Positions 1 through 7,712 of a stretch of DNA of 64,000 nucleotides are shown piece by piece. The first letter of the stretch is position 1, and each line of letters begins with the position of its first letter. Below the pieces are notes generated by a model. That model saw nothing but the letters and a program-made list of their open reading frames with translations, was not told the DNA's origin and searched no databases. The position numbers were made by a program, and so were the translations under genes. The DNA comes from Mycolicibacterium poriferae (GTDB lineage: Bacteria > Actinomycetota > Actinomycetes > Mycobacteriales > Mycobacteriaceae): contig NZ_AP022570.1 in assembly GCF_010728325.1 (NCBI RefSeq), forward strand, positions 2,728,001-2,792,000. The letters are read 5' to 3'.

Positions 1-2
1 CC

Positions 3-470
3 GAGACGCCGTCCACCACGGCGACCCCACCGCCCCCGCCGGCGGCATTCGGCGGACAGGCGCCCACCCCGCCCCCGTCGAACGACCGCATCCTCCCGGT
101 TGGCTCCCGATGGCTGGAGATCGACGACGTCGACGGATTGGGCACGATCGTCGTCGACGGGGTCGGTCGTACGGTGTACGCCTCGTCCTCGGACGGCCCC
201 GAGCAGTCGACCTGTTACGGAGCCTGCGCCGACACCTGGCTGCCGTTGCTGGCCGACGGAGATCCGGCAGGCGGCATCGGCATCCAAGTGTCCGAGGTCG
301 GGACCTTGGCGCGCCGCGACGGCAGTCAGCAGGTCACCTACCAGGGGCGCCCGCTCTACTGGTACGCCGGTGACGACATGCCCGGGCAGATCAACGGCCA
401 CGGAATCGAGCTCTTCGGTGCGGAGTGGTTCGTGGTGACTCCGGACGGAGGCCGGGCGTCGGTCGAATGA
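3..470 (+). CDS. Secreted repeat lipoprotein, COG4315-like (5' truncated)
   Basis: The frame is open from the window edge, so the start and any signal peptide lie upstream. The visible part is a Pro/Ala/Thr-rich linker of about 35 residues followed by two copies of the 'secreted repeat of unknown function' (PF03640/COG4315) pattern. The first has VYASSSDGPEQSTCYGACADTWLPLLA, shown here by its key residues Y-x-S and C-x3-C-x3-W; the second has LYWYAGDDMPGQ. Family members are surface lipoproteins of unknown function, sometimes linked to redox or metal proteins. It probably ends its own transcript, because a strong hairpin follows directly. Function is not inferred further. Confidence 0.7.
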   Translation, partial: ETPSTTATPPPPPAAFGGQAPTPPPSNDRILPVGSRWLEIDDVDGLGTIVVDGVGRTVYASSSDGPEQSTCYGACADTWLPLLADGDPAGGIGIQVSEVGTLARRDGSQQVTYQGRPLYWYAGDDMPGQINGHGIELFGAEWFVVTPDGGRASVE

Positions 471-489
471 CGGCCCGACGGCGTGGTGC

Positions 490-511
490 GGCCTGCCCGG
501 ACGGGCAGGCC
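490..511 (+). terminator. GC-rich hairpin after the lipoprotein gene
   Basis: A perfect 10-bp inverted repeat, GGCCTGCCCG and CGGGCAGGCC, is separated by 2 nt and lies 20 nt after the stop. It has no T-run, which is usual for mycobacterial terminators. It could equally be an RNA-stabilising stem, and no experimental termination data exist here. Confidence 0.5.
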
Positions 512-590
512 GGCGCTGGTCATCTGATCAGCTAGACAGGTGTTCAGATGGGGGAATAGGGTGCAGGGTGTGAACGAGCAGTTCCTCGCC

Positions 591-1274
591 ATGCACATGA
601 GCGACGGTATCGTCAACGCCCCGATCTCCCTGCTCTTCGTCGGGATCGCCGTGCTGGCGCTCGGTGTCTGCGCCTACCGCGCCCGCACCGAGCTGGACGA
701 GCGGACCGTGCCCCTGGCGGGTCTGGTGGCGGCGTTCATCTTCGCGGTCCAGATGGTCAACTTCCCGATCCTGCCCGGCGTCAGCGGGCACCTGCTCGGC
801 GGCGCGCTCGCCGCGATCCTGGTAGGCCCCTTCACCGGTGCACTGTGTGTCGCCGTCGTGCTCATCGTGCAGGCGCTGCTGTTCGCTGACGGCGGCGTGA
901 CAGCGCTGGGAACCAACATCGTCAACATGGCCGTCATCGGCGTAGCGGCCGGGTACGGAACGGCGGTGCTGGTCTACCGGCTGCTCCGCCGCCGGGGCGC
1001 GGTCGGTGTGCCAGCGGTCGGGGCCCTCTCGTTCGTCGCCGCGGTTGTCGGGACCGTCTGTGCTGCCATGGGTTTCGTGCTCGAGTATGCCCTCGGCGGT
1101 GCTGCCACGACGTCGCTCGGAACAGTGGGGACCTACATGTTCGGCACCCACGTGCTGATCGGGATCGGAGAGGGAATCATCACCGCGCTGACCGTGATGG
1201 CCGTGGTCCGGGCCCGTCCCGACCTGGTCTACCTGCTGCGCACCAACCCGGCGGCAGTGGGGGCGAACGCATGA
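591..1274 (+). CDS. cbiM: Energy-coupling Co/Ni transporter S component, CbiM
   Basis: CbiM/NikM is the metal-binding substrate component of an ECF-type importer in the cytoplasmic membrane. The protein begins MHMSDGIVNAP, and in this family the N-terminal Met-His is part of the metal site, so I chose the ATG that exposes it over the upstream GTG in frame at 570. It has about six hydrophobic segments in 227 residues and the conserved run PGVSGHLLGG. It overlaps the next gene by ATGA. No cobalamin riboswitch is recognisable in the short leader, so B12 control is not evident. Cobalt versus nickel cannot be decided from this protein. Confidence 0.9.
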   Translation: MHMSDGIVNAPISLLFVGIAVLALGVCAYRARTELDERTVPLAGLVAAFIFAVQMVNFPILPGVSGHLLGGALAAILVGPFTGALCVAVVLIVQALLFADGGVTALGTNIVNMAVIGVAAGYGTAVLVYRLLRRRGAVGVPAVGALSFVAAVVGTVCAAMGFVLEYALGGAATTSLGTVGTYMFGTHVLIGIGEGIITALTVMAVVRARPDLVYLLRTNPAAVGANA

Positions 1275-1639
1275 CCGAGACGACGCAGCGGCGCTGGTGG
1301 TTCTGGATCGGGTTCGGAGTCATCACCCTGCTCATCGCCGGGGGTGTGTCCTATCTGGCCAGTTCGGACCCCGACGGCCTGGATTCGGCCACACTGCAGG
1401 GCTGCGAGGTGGTCGAGTCCGCCGACGGTGAGGAACTGCAGGGCGACTGCATCGCCCAGCATGCCGAAGAACACAGCCTGGCCGGCTCCCCGCTGGCCGA
1501 CTACGCGCTGGGTGGGCAGGACGGCACCGGCGGGCTGGCGGGAATCGTCGGCGTGGTGGTGACCGTGTTGGTGGCCGGCGTGCTCTTCTGGTTCATCGCG
1601 CGTTCGCGGGGCAGGGCGCCGACCCAGTCCGGGGACTGA
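1271..1639 (+). CDS. PDGLE-domain small subunit of the Co/Ni transporter (CbiN/NikN-like)
   Basis: This is a 122-residue protein with two membrane segments (about 11-29 and 95-115) flanking an outside loop. The signature SSDPDGLD sits just after the first helix and identifies the PDGLE domain (PF13190), which replaces or accompanies CbiN in Co/Ni ECF transporters. By family knowledge it assists metal loading by CbiM. Start and stop are coupled to cbiM upstream (ATGA overlap) and cbiQ downstream (1 nt gap). PDGLE subunits are often reported with nickel systems, which would fit the hyp genes at the other end of the window. Confidence 0.85.
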   Translation: MTETTQRRWWFWIGFGVITLLIAGGVSYLASSDPDGLDSATLQGCEVVESADGEELQGDCIAQHAEEHSLAGSPLADYALGGQDGTGGLAGIVGVVVTVLVAGVLFWFIARSRGRAPTQSGD

Positions 1640-1640
1640 C

Positions 1641-2420
1641 GTGGGAGGCGGCCACTCGCACCCGCTCTACCGCGACGGTGACTCGCCCGTGCACCGGCTG
1701 CCGGGCGAGGTCAAGATCGTCTGTCTGGTGGTGTTCGTGCTGGCGGTGGTGGCCACGCCCCGAGAGTTGTTCTGGCCCTTCGGGTTGTTCGCCCTGATCC
1801 TGCTGGCCACCTGGTGGGTGGCCCGGATCCCGCTGCGCTGGATGCTGCCCCGGATGCTGATCGAGGTGCCCTTCGTGGTGCTGGCGGTGCTGTTGCCGTT
1901 CGCCGAAGGTGGCGAACGCGTTACGGTGGCGGGGGTGGAGCTGTCGGTGGTCGGGCTGTACGCCGCATGGGGAATCGTGGCGAAGGGCACCCTCGGGGTT
2001 GCCGCCTCGCTGACCGTGGCCGCCACGACCACCGCGCGCGAGCTGCCCATCGCGCTGAGCAGGTTGGGCGTCCCCGGGGTCATCGTGTCGGTGCTGACGC
2101 TGATGATCCGCTACATCGACGTGCTCGCCGCAGAGGCCCGCCGGATGCGCATGGCGCGCATCTCGCGCGGCGACTCACCGCGCATGGCGCATCAGATCGG
2201 GGCGACCGCCAAGGGTGTCGGATCGCTGTTCCTGCGCTCCTATGAGCGCGGTGAGCGGGTGTACCTGGCGATGCTCTCGCGCGGTTTCGACGGCCAGATA
2301 CCGCCGATGGCCGTCGGCGCGGGCTGCGCGATCGCCGCCTCGTCGCGGCAATGGGCGCTGGCGCTGGTGCCTGCCACCGCGGCGGTGGTCGTGACGATCA
2401 GCGCCTGGATGGTGCGATGA
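1641..2420 (+). CDS. cbiQ: Energy-coupling transporter transmembrane (T) component CbiQ
   Basis: This is the 259-residue T component that links the ATPase to CbiM. It has several hydrophobic helices and two cytoplasmic Ala/Ser-Arg-Gly coupling motifs, visible as ISRGD (about residue 175) and LSRGFDG (about 212), which contact the ATPase grooves. It starts with GTG directly after the PDGLE gene. Its TGA stop is now part of an 8-bp sequence repeated at the far end of the inserted IS110 element. In the uninterrupted operon the stop would overlap the cbiO start. Confidence 0.92.
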   Translation: MGGGHSHPLYRDGDSPVHRLPGEVKIVCLVVFVLAVVATPRELFWPFGLFALILLATWWVARIPLRWMLPRMLIEVPFVVLAVLLPFAEGGERVTVAGVELSVVGLYAAWGIVAKGTLGVAASLTVAATTTARELPIALSRLGVPGVIVSVLTLMIRYIDVLAAEARRMRMARISRGDSPRMAHQIGATAKGVGSLFLRSYERGERVYLAMLSRGFDGQIPPMAVGAGCAIAASSRQWALALVPATAAVVVTISAWMVR

Positions 2421-2421
2421 G
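2414..2421. repeat. Left copy of 8-bp direct repeat flanking the IS110 element
   Basis: GCGATGAG contains the TGA stop of cbiQ. The identical octamer occurs at 3998-4005 and contains the ATG of cbiO. IS110 elements insert at short core sequences shared by target and element, so this marks the insertion junction. Confidence 0.7.
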
Positions 2422-2431
2422 TAGCCCTGTG

Positions 2432-3635
2432 TCAAGCAGCGGGTTGTTGAGCTCGCAGATGGGCTTGGAGTGCGCCGTGGCGGTGGGGGTCGTAGGCGGT
2501 GTTGTCTTGCCAGCAGTGCCAGATGACGTAGAGCCAGGCGCGGGCCAGGATGCGTACGGCATGTTGGTGGTCGCGTCCGCGGGATCGGGCTTGGCGGTAG
2601 AGGTTGTCGGCCCAGGGGTTAGCGCGGCGGGAGTCGGCGGCGAAGTCGGTGACGGCGTCGCGCAGGTGTTTGTCGCACGACCAGCGGAATCCGACGGTGC
2701 GCATGGTTCCCGATTGGCGGGTCGAGGGGGCCACGCCGGCCAGGCAGGTCAGGGACTCGGGGGTGGGGAATCGTCCTCGGCAGTCGCCGATTTCAGCGAA
2801 GCTTGGCGGCTCTGATCTTTCCGGATCTGGGCAGGCTGGTGAAGATGTGTGCGTCGCAGTGCGCGGCGAGTTGTTCGGCGATCTGGTCGGACAGGCTGGT
2901 GATTTGTTTGACCAGAGTGGTGAGGGTGGCCAGCAGGGCGTGGGTGATCCGGGCGTGCGTGGCGCCTTCGTGGCCGGTGGCGCCGCGGGGTGCAGTGATG
3001 AGGCGGGTGTGCAGCACGGCGGGGTCGGTGCGGCCGGTGTAGCCCACCGAGGCCAGCCAGTTCGCCATTCGTGCGGGGGTCAACCAGTCGGCACGGTCTT
3101 GGCAGTCGAAGCGGGCCAGGAAGGTCAGGCTGATTGGGGAATCGAGGTCGGCGAACAGTCCTACGGCGCCGGGAAACACGCGGTTGAGGTGTTCGCGCAG
3201 CTGGTTGGTTACCGCGACGCGGTGTCTGATGAGTTCTTTGCGGGCTCGGCACGTGCTGCGCAGCGCTACGGTGGCGGGGCTGTCGGGGACCAGTGGCCGC
3301 AGTCGGGTGCGGTCGGTGCGCAAGGTGTCAGCCAGGACGAAGGCGTCGAAGCGGTCGTCTTTGTTGCCGGCCGAGCCGTAGCGGCCCCGCAGGTTCTTGA
3401 GCTGGTTGGGACTGATCACCACGACGGTGAACCCGGCCTCGAGCAATGTGTCGACGACGGGCCCGTCGGGACGTTCGATAGCGACTTCGCTGACCCCGGC
3501 ACGGGTCAGCGTGTCGACCAGTGTGCGCAGTCCCCTAGCGCTGTGGTCAGTGAGCTCGCGCAACACTTCGGCGCCTCGAGAATCGACTACCGATACCGCC
3601 TGATCGTCACGAGACCAGTCCAGGCCAGCGGTCAC
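2432..3635 (-). pseudogene. IS110-family transposase (DEDD + Transposase_20), frameshifted
   Basis: The N-terminal RuvC-like DEDD domain is intact: GLDW with D6, the acidic IERPDG (E54), and the KDDRFDA block with D94 and D97. The reading frame then stops at 2793 after GKIRAAKLR. It resumes one frame over with AEIGDCRGRFPTPESL and the Transposase_20 serine region STRQSGTMR, running to the stop at 2432. A net one-frame shift lies at about 2791-2798, most simply a 2-nt loss. The start used is GTG, and the real one could be a few codons upstream. By family knowledge the two domains act together, so the split product should be inactive unless frameshifting occurs. Confidence 0.85.
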
Positions 3636-3997
3636 CCGTTGGCCGGTTCTGCCGCCAAGACGGCAGTAGGGGCATAATCCATCACAGCCTCCTCGCTGCT
3701 AGACCCAGTGGGGAGGCACCCAAACTTCGGTGCCGAGGTGTGGCTGCCGCTTCGCTCACTGATCGGCGCTCGGTGGCGCGCAGCCCTGTCGACGGTCGGC
3801 ACACCCCGGGTAACCGTCGAGTCCCGCGAAACTCATCGTGGACATCGATGCGTCAAGCGCTTGTGGCGGTAACTCGACGGCACCTCGGGTGCATCGGCAA
3901 CCCATCCAAGATCACCGACACACAAATGGTGCACCAGTGAGCGCTTGCGCCGCGACGAGCGCGCGCGCGAGGAGCCGTCGATGAAGAGCCGAGGGCA
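3636..3997 (-). ncRNA. Noncoding 5' end of IS110; candidate bridge-RNA region
   Basis: No credible gene is present in these 360 nt. In IS110-type elements the noncoding end upstream of the transposase encodes the bridge RNA whose loops pair with donor and target DNA. In this region the reverse strand carries CGATGAG (complement at 3832-3838), the complement of seven bases of the insertion-site core read on that strand. Several GC-rich inverted segments are present. The RNA boundaries cannot be fixed by eye, so the assignment is inference from family architecture plus this heptamer. Confidence 0.4.
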
Positions 3998-4005
3998 GCG
4001 ATGAG
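3998..4005. repeat. Right copy of 8-bp direct repeat flanking the IS110 element
   Basis: GCGATGAG, the partner of the copy at 2414-2421, includes the ATG start of cbiO. Insertion therefore left both neighbouring genes with complete coding sequences. Confidence 0.7.
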
Positions 4006-4741
4006 CGTGCCGGCGGTGCAGGTGCGAGGACTGCGATACACCTATCCCGACGGTCATATCGCGCTGGACGGCATCGACCTCGACGTCGCGGCGGGGGAGC
4101 GGGTGGCGTTGCTCGGCCCCAACGGAGCGGGCAAGACGACGCTGATGCTGCACCTCAACGGTGTGTTGACCGCGTCGGCCGGCTCCGTTGCGATCGGCGG
4201 GAAAGCCTTGTCGCGCAGCACATTGCGGGATGTCAGGCGCCGAGTCGGGTTGGTGTTCCAAGACCCTGACGACCAGCTGTTCATGCCCACCTTGGCCCAG
4301 GATGTGGCATTCGGCCCGGCCAATTTCGGTCTGCGGGGCGAACAGCTCGCCGAGCGGGTCCGCCACGCTCTCGAGGTCGTGTCGATGACGGAGCTGGCGG
4401 ACCGCAGCCCGGCGCACATGTCGGGTGGCCAACGTCGACGCGCGGCACTGGCCACCGTGTTGGCTTGCGAGCCTGAGGTTCTGGTCCTCGACGAGCCGTC
4501 GGCGAATCTCGACCCGGTGGCCCGCCGCGAGCTGGCCCAGACCTTGACGACCTTGGAGTCGACGATGTTGATCGTCACCCATGATCTGCCCTATGCCGCA
4601 CAGCTGTGCGACCGGGCGATCGTGATGGACCACGGCGTGATTGTCGCCGACGGCGCTGTGGGCGAAGTGCTTTCGGACGCAGAGCTGCTGGCTGCGCACC
4701 GGCTCGAACTGCCGTGGGGTTTCACCGTCGCACCCCGCTGA
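4001..4741 (+). CDS. cbiO: ECF Co/Ni transporter ATPase CbiO
   Basis: This 246-residue ABC ATPase powers CbiMNQ-type metal uptake. Walker A is GPNGAGKT (about 39-46), the Q-loop region is VFQDPDDQLF, the signature is MSGGQRRR (about 139), Walker B is VLVLDEPSANLD and the H-loop is IVTHD. The FQDPD motif is typical of ECF ATPases. It is separated from its partner genes by the IS110 element, so it may have lost translational coupling and co-transcription with cbiMNQ unless a promoter lies inside the element. It converges on trcS with a 6-nt gap. Confidence 0.93.
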   Translation: MSVPAVQVRGLRYTYPDGHIALDGIDLDVAAGERVALLGPNGAGKTTLMLHLNGVLTASAGSVAIGGKALSRSTLRDVRRRVGLVFQDPDDQLFMPTLAQDVAFGPANFGLRGEQLAERVRHALEVVSMTELADRSPAHMSGGQRRRAALATVLACEPEVLVLDEPSANLDPVARRELAQTLTTLESTMLIVTHDLPYAAQLCDRAIVMDHGVIVADGAVGEVLSDAELLAAHRLELPWGFTVAPR

Positions 4742-4747
4742 TCCAGG

Positions 4748-6256
4748 CTATCCGGCTGGGGCGGGCTCGCTGACGGAGGTTCTCAACGGCAGCGTGATGC
4801 TGAACGTCGTCGCACCCGGCGCGGAACGCGCAGTGATGATGCCTGCGTGGGATTCGACGATGGAGGCCGTGATCGACAATCCCAGACCGAAGCTGCCGGT
4901 CTCGCGGGACCTGGACTTGTCGGCACGCACAAAGCGTTCGAACAAATGAGGAAGCACGGCGTCGTCGATGCCCGGCCCGTCATCGGTCACCGTCAGCTCG
5001 ACTCCGGGTGTCCCGTCAGGGGCCTGCGTCGTCCTCAGTGCCGCGGTCACCGTGGTCCCCGCCGGCGTGTGCACCCGGGCGTTGGTGAGCAGGTTGGCGA
5101 TCGCCTGGTGGAGTCGGGCCCTGTCGGCGCGCACCCAGACCGCCGTGTCGGGCGCATCCATCGACCAGTGGTGCGTCGGAGCCGACACCGCGGCGTCGTT
5201 GACCGCATCGACGACGATGTCGGTGAGATCGACGTCGCTGGCCTGCAGATCGTCGCCTTCGTCGAGGCGAGCCAGCAGCAAGAGGTCAGCGACCAGCGAG
5301 TTCATCCGTTGCGCCTCGGCCTCGATGCGCGCCAGCGAGTACTCGGTCGTCTCCGGCAGGATCGCGCTGTCCTGCCGGGTCAGCTCGGCGTAGCCGTTGA
5401 TCGCGGCCAGCGGGGTGCGGAGTTCGTGGCTGGCGTCGGTGATGAACTGCCGCATCCGCCGGTCCGAAGCCGCCACGTCGGCGAGTGCGTGCTCGACATG
5501 ATCGAGCAGCCGGTTGAGGGTGTCGCCGACGAGACCGACCTCGGTGCGCGGATCGGTGTTCTCCGCGGGAACCCGCGGCGTGATGGTGTGATTGTCACGG
5601 TCCAGCGGTAGCGCCGCTACCTCTGCCGCAGTCATGGCGACGCGCCGCAACGGGCGCAGGGCGAAGCGAACGACCGCCAGTGTGCTCAGGGCCGTGATCA
5701 CCAGGGCAAGTACCGTCAGCCCGGAGACTATGAGGGTTTCGCGGATCATCGCCTCCCACGCGGGCGTGCGGGACACGCCCGTCACGAGGATCTCGTTGTC
5801 GTCTGCGGGCCGGCTGGTCATGCGATACCAGCCCAGTCCGGGTAGTTCGAAGGTGCGCGGCTCGGCACGCCACGGCGAAGTGGCAAGCACCTCGATAGCG
5901 GCGGCAGGTAACGGCTCCGCCCCACCTTCGACGAAGTGCGCCGAGTCGACGACCCGGCCGCTGCGAATGATCGCCACGACATTTCCCGGTGCCTGGCCTG
6001 TCAGGTTCGCCATCGGCTTCATCGCCCCGGGTGGCGGCAGCTCCCCGCCGGGCATTGGTGTGCTGCGGTACTTCGCTACCCCAGCGCTGAATCCGTCCGC
6101 CGCACCGGCGAGTTGAGAGTCGAGGATGCCCAGCACGGAGGATCTCAGCGAGATCACCGACATCGCACCGGTCGTCGCCACGACCACCATCACCACCAGA
6201 GAGACCGCGACGGCCAACTGCTTCTGCAGTGACCAGCTCCGCCAGCGGCGCGTCAT
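4748..6256 (-). CDS. trcS: Two-component sensor histidine kinase, TrcS-like
   Basis: This 502-residue membrane kinase has TM1 at about 13-35, an extracytoplasmic sensor of about 140 residues, TM2 at about 175-198, then a HAMP linker. The H-box FITDASHELRTPLAAINGY carries H277, followed by the N-box (ANLLTNA), G1 (DDGPGID), F (LFERF) and G2 (GLGLSI) boxes. Length and architecture match M. tuberculosis TrcS (about 509 aa), and it follows its regulator with an ATGA overlap as trcRS does. The gene symbol rests on this resemblance. The stimulus is unknown. Confidence 0.85.
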   Translation of the reverse strand: MTRRWRSWSLQKQLAVAVSLVVMVVVATTGAMSVISLRSSVLGILDSQLAGAADGFSAGVAKYRSTPMPGGELPPPGAMKPMANLTGQAPGNVVAIIRSGRVVDSAHFVEGGAEPLPAAAIEVLATSPWRAEPRTFELPGLGWYRMTSRPADDNEILVTGVSRTPAWEAMIRETLIVSGLTVLALVITALSTLAVVRFALRPLRRVAMTAAEVAALPLDRDNHTITPRVPAENTDPRTEVGLVGDTLNRLLDHVEHALADVAASDRRMRQFITDASHELRTPLAAINGYAELTRQDSAILPETTEYSLARIEAEAQRMNSLVADLLLLARLDEGDDLQASDVDLTDIVVDAVNDAAVSAPTHHWSMDAPDTAVWVRADRARLHQAIANLLTNARVHTPAGTTVTAALRTTQAPDGTPGVELTVTDDGPGIDDAVLPHLFERFVRADKSRSRETGSFGLGLSITASIVESHAGIITARSAPGATTFSITLPLRTSVSEPAPAG

Positions 6257-7020
6257 CGCGGGGACCGGAGCATGTAGCCGACACCTCGCACGGTGTGCAG
6301 CAACGGCTCACGTCCCGCGTCGATCTTCTTGCGCAGGTACGACACGTAGAGATCCACGATGCTCGACTTGCCGCCGAATTCGTACTCCCATACCCGGCGC
6401 AGGATCTCCTGACGGGTCACTGCCTTGCCCTGGTTACGCATCAGGTAACGCAGCAGTTCGAATTCCGTCGACGTCAAGGCGACTGTGTCGTCGCCACGCT
6501 TCACCTCGCGGCTGGTGGCGTCGAGGAACAGGTCGCCGACGCGCAGCGTCTCGTCGTCGGACGGCGTCAGGTAGGCCGAGCGGCGCAGCAGTCCGCGCAG
6601 CCGCGCGACGAGCTCCTCCAACGAGAACGGCTTGGTCATGTAATCGTCGCCGCCGGCGGTCAGGCCGGTGACCCGGTCGACGACCGAATCGCGCGCGGTC
6701 AGGAACAGGATGGGGGTGTAAGGCCCGGATGCTCGGATTTCGGCGAGCACACCGAAGCCGTCCATGTCGGGCAGCATGATGTCCAGGACCAACAGGTCGG
6801 GCGGGTTGGCGCGGTACATCGCGACTGCCTCGGCGGCATCGTGCGCGGTGTCGATCTCCCAGCCCTCGTAGCGCAACGCCATGCGGACGAGGTTGGTGAG
6901 GGCACGCTCGTCGTCGACGAGCAGCACCCTGATCGGCGATCCGTCGGCGCGGTACATCCTGGGCAACTGGCCCAGGATCGCGCGGCGCGGACCCTGTTCG
7001 TTCACCGGTGCGGATGTCAC
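6253..7020 (-). CDS. trcR: OmpR/PhoB-type response regulator, TrcR-like
   Basis: A 255-residue regulator. The receiver domain has D36/D37 in the acidic pocket, phospho-acceptor D80 (LVLDIMLPDMDG) and K130 (YMTKPFS). The C-terminal winged helix includes LTSTEFELLRYLM and the recognition helix region SSIVDLYVSYLRKKID, ending HTVRGVGYMLR. Length and N-terminal extension (about 27 residues before the receiver) resemble M. tuberculosis TrcR. It is first in an operon with the kinase. The upstream intergenic DNA is locally A/T-richer and would hold its promoter; TrcR of M. tuberculosis is autoregulated. Confidence 0.88.
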   Translation of the reverse strand: MTSAPVNEQGPRRAILGQLPRMYRADGSPIRVLLVDDERALTNLVRMALRYEGWEIDTAHDAAEAVAMYRANPPDLLVLDIMLPDMDGFGVLAEIRASGPYTPILFLTARDSVVDRVTGLTAGGDDYMTKPFSLEELVARLRGLLRRSAYLTPSDDETLRVGDLFLDATSREVKRGDDTVALTSTEFELLRYLMRNQGKAVTRQEILRRVWEYEFGGKSSIVDLYVSYLRKKIDAGREPLLHTVRGVGYMLRSPR

Positions 7021-7112
7021 CAGACCATTGTCGCGGCTGCCGCCCGGGCTTTCAGGACCTTCATAGACATCTCATATGTCAGGTCGTGACGCCCGGGCGC
7101 ACGCGCATGTGC

Positions 7113-7127
7113 ATTCGCTATGAGAAC
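7113..7127. promoter_or_regulatory. Imperfect palindrome upstream of the DoxX gene
   Basis: ATTCGCTATGAGAAC matches 13 of 15 positions of the perfect palindrome at 7634-7648. It ends 63 nt before the DoxX start, almost exactly the distance seen for the second copy and the sigma-factor start. A shared operator is likely. The cognate regulator is not identifiable from the site alone. Confidence 0.5.
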
Positions 7128-7190
7128 CGCGCTGCCGACACCGCCGACCAGGAGACTCAGGCGCGTCGACCCCTCTGACGAAAGGCCCGG

Positions 7191-7589
7191 ATGATGACCG
7201 CTACCGCTTCGCTCGACACCCGGCTGACTGCACACTCAGCCTCTGCCCTCGGAGTCTTCCGGATTCTCACCGGCCTGATGTTCACGATGCACGGCACCGT
7301 GAAGCTCTTCGGGTGGCCGACCGGTTCGCCGGCTGCGATGGCGGCGTGGCCGATGTGGTGGGCGGGTGTGCTCGAGGTGATTCTCGGTGTCCTCGTCGCG
7401 ATCGGCTGGTACGCCCGCGCGGCGGCCTTCGTCGCGTCGGGCATGATGGCCGTCGCGTACTTCTGGATGCACTTTCCCGCGGGATTCTGGCCCGTCGTCA
7501 ACGGGGGTGAGACCGCGGTGCTCTACTGCTTTGCCTTCCTGCTGTTCGTGTTCCACGGCCCCGGCGCCCTCCGGGTCTCCAGGCGATGA
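7191..7589 (+). CDS. DoxX-family membrane protein
   Basis: A 132-residue protein with four hydrophobic helices and the DoxX hallmark of an early RILTGLMFTMHGTVKLFGW helix, followed by GVLEVILGVLVAIGW. In mycobacteria DoxX proteins associate with SodA and SseA in a membrane oxidoreductase complex linked to oxidative and thiol stress; that partner relationship is family knowledge, not visible here. The gene starts ATGATG, and either codon is possible. It shares an upstream palindrome with the downstream sigma-factor gene, which suggests common control. Confidence 0.85.
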   Translation: MMTATASLDTRLTAHSASALGVFRILTGLMFTMHGTVKLFGWPTGSPAAMAAWPMWWAGVLEVILGVLVAIGWYARAAAFVASGMMAVAYFWMHFPAGFWPVVNGGETAVLYCFAFLLFVFHGPGALRVSRR

Positions 7590-7633
7590 CCTCGTCGCCG
7601 CCGTTGCGCCGGGTATTTCGGCCGTTCTTGTGA

Positions 7634-7648
7634 GTTCGCTATGCGAAC
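7634..7648. promoter_or_regulatory. Perfect 15-bp palindrome upstream of the ECF sigma gene
   Basis: GTTCGCTATGCGAAC has 6-bp arms around a TAT centre and ends 64 nt before the chosen ATG. The related site before the DoxX gene lies at the same distance from its start. Palindromes of this GTTCG...CGAAC form are known for IclR- and TetR-type repressors, but no such gene is adjacent, so the binding protein is unknown. Confidence 0.55.
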
Positions 7649-7712
7649 CTGGTGCTGTGGCGTCTCGCCAATAGGCTGGAAGGCACTGGTAATCAACATT
7701 TTTGGAGGAACG

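Larger units (their letters stand above)
2422..4005 (-). mobile_element. IS110-family insertion sequence, about 1.58 kb
   Basis: The limits are set by the two GCGATGAG octamers and by the fact that removing one octamer plus the interval restores a normal 4-nt cbiQ/cbiO overlap. One transposase gene reads leftwards, with about 360 nt of noncoding DNA on its 5' side and almost none on its 3' side, as in the IS110 subgroup. I see no long terminal inverted repeats, which is normal for this family. The transposase gene is frameshifted, so this copy is probably immobile on its own. Confidence 0.8.

Noticed and set aside
471..590. Cobalamin riboswitch before cbiM
   Set aside because: The gap is only 120 nt and shows a terminator-like stem; I find no B12-box-like conserved core.
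3740..3940. Short forward frame in the IS110 noncoding end
   Set aside because: It has no ribosome site and no family features; the region fits the noncoding bridge-RNA end better.
7645..7664. SigH-type promoter (GAAC with CGTC) before the ECF sigma gene
   Set aside because: The spacer is only 12 nt, shorter than the usual 16-18, so autoregulation through it is not supported.
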